From Nilaparvata lugens (lineage: Eukaryota > Arthropoda > Insecta > Hemiptera > Delphacidae), in assembly GCF_014356525.2 (NCBI RefSeq), contig NC_052516.1, forward strand, positions 27,601,796 through 27,665,795: 64,000 nucleotides of DNA. Reading direction: 5' to 3'. This document shows positions 59,329 to 64,000 of the stretch, piece after piece. The position numbers and the translations under genes are program-made. The stretch's first letter is position 1. Every line of letters starts with the position of its first letter. A model generated the notes under the pieces. The model was given only the letters and a program-made list of their open reading frames with translations, searched no databases and was not told the DNA's origin.

Positions 59329-62300
59329 CTGCGAACATACAAACTATACTAAATTAATAATAAAATGACCCGGTTGAGCGTACGTTTATTGAATTTCACA
59401 GTGATTAACTCACTGATGAAAGACGTCATATTTCTTTCATTGGTTCTCGTGGTATTTAACCGTAATTTCATCACAGTTAAATTCAACAACACAGTACAAT
59501 ACATGAACAATACATTTATATGATAAAGATAAATTTACAGCCGTAAATTCAACGAAGCGAATGCATTTTATGTTTGCATAAATAGAGGAATGGCTAGCTT
59601 CTGATAAGTTGATTCAATCATAAAAGCTTGAAATGTGTTGATTTTATTATTATTATTTGTCATGTGATGCCACGAATCTGAGCACAGCTCAAGTGGCATG
59701 TAACATGTCATTTATCATAGTACTAGCCGTCAGGCTCGCTTCGCTCGCCATATCAGTCTAGCCAGGGGGCTCCGCCCCCTGGACCCCCGACGGGATCGTC
59801 CAAGAATGAGATCAGCAGGTTCGCTTCGCTCGCCTGCATTTTTCATTTGGGCATTTTTATCATATGTTAGGACAATCCAGTCGGGGGTCCAGACTAAACG
59901 GCTGGCTAAACGGATATGGCGAGCGAAGCGAGCCTGACTGCTAGTAACATAATATTCCCAGGATTGAAGTAGCAGTGCCTAATCAATTTTTCCGCGATAA
60001 ATGCATTTAAATCTTCAACTTGGTGCCAACCTAACAATGTCAACTCAACTTAATGCCAACCTGACAAAATTATTAATTTAGTTGCCAGTTAACAACTGAT
60101 TCGAAGAGGTATTCTATCTAGATTATAGTTCTATAGTAACATATGATATGGAAATTTCAATTATAATTAAGAGATTGGGAGAAGAAGAATATACATGCTA
60201 AAAGACGAACTTTAAACCCTTAAAAACAACCCTTAGAGTTAAAATATTGCCAAAAGATTTCTTAGTGCGCCTCTAAAGGGCCAACTGAACATACCTACCA
60301 AATTTGAACGTTTTTGGTCCGGTAGATTTTTAGTTATGCGAGTGAGTGAGTGAGTGCTATTTCGCTTATATATATATTTATATATAGATTGGACATATTA
60401 ACATTTAATCATAGTAAGACAAAACGAATGATATTCAAAACGGCTAAAGAAACAATACTAGAGACAAGAGATGGCAGCATAATTTGTATGGATGATGCTA
60501 AGGTACTTTTGATTGATTGATTGATTACAAGGAACTTGTCACCAGCGATTTCATATGGATCATTAAAAACTTGATTAATCTATGCAGTTTTTATCATTAG
60601 AAGATTGAAGAAATATTGTTGGATACTAAAACTCTAAAATTAGTAAGCTCTAAGTAGCGTTATAGATAAAAGATAGCATCAAACTAGCTTTGCCATCTTC
60701 AACTCATTTTCTCACCGGGTATATGCTGAGAAACGATAGCATAAGATAACAAAGATTGCTTATGATATATTTTCTCTATAGTAGTACAAAAAAAGTAATA
60801 AGCTCTGTAGTATTTCAAATATACTATTGCTCTATTTAATTGACTGAAAATTTGATTTCCTAATGAATTTGAATTTCTATTATCTTTGATTCTATAAAAA
60901 GATACCAATTAGCCATGTAGAAATAACATAGATATGAGGCCAGTAAAATTCATTTATAACACTAGGTGCCGATTAAATTTTTATCGTGATTAGTTTCACG
61001 AGAACCAATCAGGGAAGCCTTCTTTTCGAAAAAGCCCTCTCTGATGATTCTCGTGAAATTAATCACGATTAAAATTTAACCTGATTTTTGCAACCGGGCC
61101 CAATTATTAAAAAAACCCCGAGAGATCAATTTTGAAGAGTTTTAACTACTATTTTATGTATAATTGATGAAATTTTAGATAATTTTCTAACCTGCATAAA
61201 TTCGTGACAGTGTAGTGCGAACGAGTCTTGTGTCATGTCTTTGAAGAGTTGGACGACAGAGGCGAAGTCTTCACAGCGCAAAATGTCCTGCTTGTGTTTG
61301 CCAATCAACGACAATCCGACTCGAAATAAAATCTTTGAGCCTTCGTAGAAGAGACAATCCCACACGCGTAATGCTGTCTGCAATCAAAATATTACAATTA
61401 ATACAGTTAATTACTGAAAACACTTCGAGATCAAACACTTGTCAATTTTATTTTCTATTTTTAGCTAAATTGGAATTGATAATATGCAAATAATGTGATA
61501 TATGGAATTGATAAATACTTGTCTGCAATAACAATATTATTGCAATGAATAGAATAAATCAATTGACGAGAACACTTCAGTATTGTAAATTCTATTTTAG
61601 ATTTTTAGCTAAATTGGAATTGATAATAAATGCAAGTAGTCTTAGGCTGGCCACTAACGACAGGATATGCATGATGAACATGGGTGTACACACATGTCGT
61701 CATGCCTTGTCATCACGTAGGAAAGCTTGAAATAAAATGTTTTGAGGTGAGGTTTTTATATCTTCAGTTATTGTTGTTAATTTTTTTCTTCGCTGCTCTA
61801 TTTGAAGCTAAATTATTCTATACCATAATTTGAATTTTCCAGTGGTTTATTTATTATTATTGGTTGTTTATTTTATGTTAAAAGCTGCTGTCAAACAGCT
61901 GTTTTTGTTAGCTGATCAAAAACATGTATGATGAATATGTGTGAACACACATATATGTCGTTAGTGGCCAGCCTAACAGAGTAACACTACTCATACGGTG
62001 TATTCATTAGTGTATTCTAGTATATTCATTACACAGTCAGCGTATTCATTCATTTGTGTATTCTAGTGTATTCATTACAGAGTTACACAATGTCAAAAAA
62101 TATTCTAAAAATAAAATTACTAGTGATCACCTGGGCTAGAAAACTCGCTCAAAATGCCGCTTGTATTCTGTCAGCTGTTCTACTGAAAGCATTTAAAAGT
62201 CAGCAGAAATAGTTCCAAGTTTTATTGAGTTACTCATCATTGCATGCAATTAATAATCCAACTGACAGCTGATTTATAATTACTATAATTATTGTTTTAT

Positions 62301-63447
62301 CCAATTTCAATGTGATCATGTTATATCCTCAAAAAGGACGAAGGATTGAGTACATTTCGTTGGCCAACACCACGTTTCTTCTATTAACATTAAACAATAA
62401 TGTTTACATAGTATAGACGGGGAAGTGAGAAAAGTCCGCACCATGTACCTTGCCATAGCCAACGTCTGTTCTGGCCTAACATAGCAAAGTTTGAAAAATG
62501 TTGAATTATTATGAAAATTAATAGAAAAATCTGGTGTGGCGCACGCACACAACTTTCCTTGCCGTTATGAAAATTGATCACCTGACGCTAGTGTAAACGC
62601 GCATCTCAAGTCAAAGATCTGAGCCACCTGGTGACAGTTCAATAACGCTGGATACACACGAGATCTATCTCTTCATAGTAATTGATTTGATAGAATCAAC
62701 AGTTCCAACAGTTTGCAATTGAATAGATTTCCATGTTCAATCTTTTCCACTCGAAATTTTTCGTTTAAATTGTATCTGAAGCCTGATAATTGGGAATCTA
62801 AAATCCAACTTTGCATAGATGGGGCGGAGCTCCTGAAATTTTCACAGATATGGGACTTGTGACAGTTGATGGAGCTTATCAATGACTATTTTAGGTATAA
62901 ATTTTATCAAAATCGTTGGAGCTGTTTTCGAGAAAATCGCGAAAAATCCTGTTTTTGACATTATCGCCATTTTTGCCGCCATCTTGAATTGCATTTCATC
63001 GAAATTGTTCGTGTCGGATCCTTATAAGGAAAGGACCTTAAGTTCCAAATTTCAAGTCATTCCGTAAATTGGGAGATGAGATATCGTGTACACAGACGCA
63101 CATACACTCATATATACACACACACACCCACACACACACATACAGACCAATACCCAAAAACCACTTTTTTGGATTCAGGGGACTTTGAAAAGTATAGAAA
63201 TTTAGAAATTGGGGTACCTTAATTTTTTTCGGAAAGCAATACTTTCCTTACCTATGGTAATAGGGCAAGGAAAGTAAAAATTAATTCAACTACTGTTTGT
63301 TATTAGAATGTTTAATGATAACGATGAAATAGACTTACTTCGGTAGGTAGTACCTCAGCGAACAGGCACATAAACCATTTAGTAGTTATCACAGTCCATG
63401 GTAAACCTACGGAATTTAAATGACTATGGATATCTGGAAATTTTTCT
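59206..63447 (-). CDS. GRTP1: TBC-domain Rab GTPase-activating protein, GRTP1/TBC1D6-like, last three exons
   Basis: TBC proteins stimulate GTP hydrolysis by Rab GTPases in membrane traffic. Minus-strand exons 63447-63339, 61377-61192 and 59328-59206 join in phase to give 138 residues. The first ends ...TKWFMCLFAEVLPTE; the second starts TALRVWDCLFYEGSKILFRV and ends CHEFMQ; the third is NVFRIPGTLKRSHIERLRG to the stop at 59206-59208. The WFxCLFxxxLPxE and LRxWDxLFxEGSKIxFRVxLxL motifs define the C-terminal half of the TBC domain and fit GRTP1 best. The catalytic Arg and Gln fingers would be in exons to the right of 64000. It converges with GCP3. Confidence 0.88.
59721..60390 (+). repeat. Dispersed repeat R1, copy 3
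   Basis: The head hairpin (59721-59945) is intact: the TCGCTTCGCTCGCC arm and its inverse GGCGAGCGAAGCGAGCC. The body and gagt tail match the copies at 44848 and 46754. It lies in the last intron of the TBC gene. Confidence 0.9.
60391..60510 (+). pseudogene. Possible LINE RT scrap
   Basis: Open codons LTFNHSKTKRMIFKTAKE resemble the NxxKTxxMxF motif between RT palm and thumb. Very short. Confidence 0.35.
60965..61103. mobile_element. MITE, ..TTGCAACCGGGC family
   Basis: Inverted arms (gattaaatttttatcgtgatta / taatcacgattaaaatttaa) with the right end ttgcaaccgggcc, as at 29434-29575. Confidence 0.75.
61192..61377 (-). CDS. GRTP1: GRTP1-like penultimate exon
   Basis: The acceptor read on the minus strand is attgcag|ACA and the donor ATGCAG|gttaga; both phase 0, 62 codons. 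It carries TALRVWDCLFYEGSKILFRV, the signature end of the TBC domain, and DSFALHCHEFMQ. Confidence 0.93.
61642..61976. mobile_element. MITE, TTAGGCTGGCCACTAACGAC family
   Basis: Inverted ends (ttaggctggccactaacgac / gtcgttagtggccagcctaa) with secondary matches (atgatgaa.atg.gtg.acacac). 335 bp, non-coding, in the TBC gene intron. Confidence 0.87.
62315..63275. repeat. Dispersed repeat segment with CA-rich tract
   Basis: It begins tatcctcaaaaaggacgaagga (compare 13305) and holds the segment shared with 57145-57215, a CA-rich tract (63107-63145) and aggaaagtaaaaatta at the end. Probably a decayed non-coding transposon. Confidence 0.5.
63339..63447 (-). CDS. GRTP1: GRTP1-like antepenultimate exon
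   Basis: The acceptor read on the minus strand is ttttgcag|A (completing the previous codon) and the donor is ACCGAA|gtaagt. It encodes EKFPDIHSHLNSVGLPWTVI then TTKWFMCLFAEVLPTE, the conserved WFxCLF helix of the TBC domain. Confidence 0.92.
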
Positions 63448-64000
63448 CTGCAAAACAAGGAAAGTTGCAATCATTAAAGAGATCAAGTTTCAAGTTTTTA
63501 GTGGGCCAGTTGAACATAGAAGTTACATGAAGCCATGTCTTAATTCACATTGAAGAAACATACAATAAATTACACAGGCACAACAAATACAATAGACAAT
63601 AACAAATAAAACAGATGAGTTGCATTAGAATCAAGAAGAATTTACAATTAAATAAGATAATTTAGTGGTTTCCTGTACTTTGGTATCATTTTAAATAGAC
63701 AAAAATCACATTAAATTAAATTGTTGTGATCAGCAATAATGAATTCATCCACTGAATAAAATTAATTCACAATCAGCCAGGACCTAAGTACTTGGAGAAA
63801 ACGTTTATTTGGCAAAGATCTAACTTGAGTTGGTAGCAAGTTATGGATTTTGTAGTCTATCACAAGGTAGCTCTACTTTGACTTTTCAAGTCTGCATCTT
63901 AGTATAATTTATATACTCTCACGGTTTCTTGTGAAGTGACTGTGAATGTCAATATTCTTTAGTAGCTTAACTTGTATCTTTCAAACATTGGTATAGTGAG
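63448..64000. other. Intron of the TBC gene at the window edge
   Basis: AT-rich; no further exon found on either strand. Confidence 0.45.

Noticed and set aside
62882..63067. 61-codon ORF with hydrophobic stretches
   Set aside because: It lies in a dispersed repeat and shows no family features.

Overview
The window is arthropod nuclear DNA: AT-rich, with long introns, GT-AG splice sites, LINEs and very dense small inverted-repeat transposons. The proteins are animal, and the TE mix (piggyBac, Tc1/mariner, CR1/Jockey-like and R1-like LINEs, many MITEs) suggests an insect, perhaps a hemipteran such as a planthopper. The species guess is inference only.

Two host genes are visible. The first, plus strand, is gamma-tubulin complex component 3 (GCP3). 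Eleven exons lie between 3047 and 32200 and encode about 790 residues; the first ~100 residues lie upstream of the window. All splice phases join correctly except for one extra base in exon 8 of this list. The TGA stop at 32198 is followed in the same frame by 845 uninterrupted codons, ending at 34738. This makes a stop-codon readthrough extension, or a second gene fused in frame, a serious possibility. The second gene, minus strand, is a TBC-domain Rab-GAP resembling GRTP1/TBC1D6. Its last three exons are at 63447-63339, 61377-61192 and 59328-59206, and the rest lies beyond the right edge. The two genes converge.

Layout. 1-3 kb: inverted-repeat elements, one split by a mariner-like element. 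3-32 kb: GCP3, whose introns hold a truncated LINE flanked by a ~985-bp direct repeat that copies part of an exon (4.9-13.1 kb), a 1.1-kb tandem duplication (13.3-15.5 kb), a deleted mariner, a piggyBac remnant nested in a larger element, and many MITEs, several within 20 bp of a splice site. 32.3-34.7 kb: the in-frame extension ORF. 35-36.5 kb: LINE remnant and minisatellites. 36.5-41.5 kb: mostly AT-rich, with one 1.07-kb TIR element. 41.5-43.1 kb: a satellite with alternating (dimeric) units. 44-50 kb: LINE fragments, a hairpin-headed dispersed repeat and a 1.18-kb tandem duplication. 50.9-56.7 kb: an R1-like gag remnant, a decayed piggyBac, a 123-bp minisatellite that carries that piggyBac's inverted repeat, and a nearly intact second piggyBac. 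57-64 kb: MITEs, dispersed repeats and the TBC gene.

GCP3 acts in microtubule nucleation and the TBC protein in Rab GTPase control; nothing here suggests that they work together. No tRNA, rRNA, CRISPR or bacterial feature was found. Repeat boundaries were read by eye and are approximate to a few bases.
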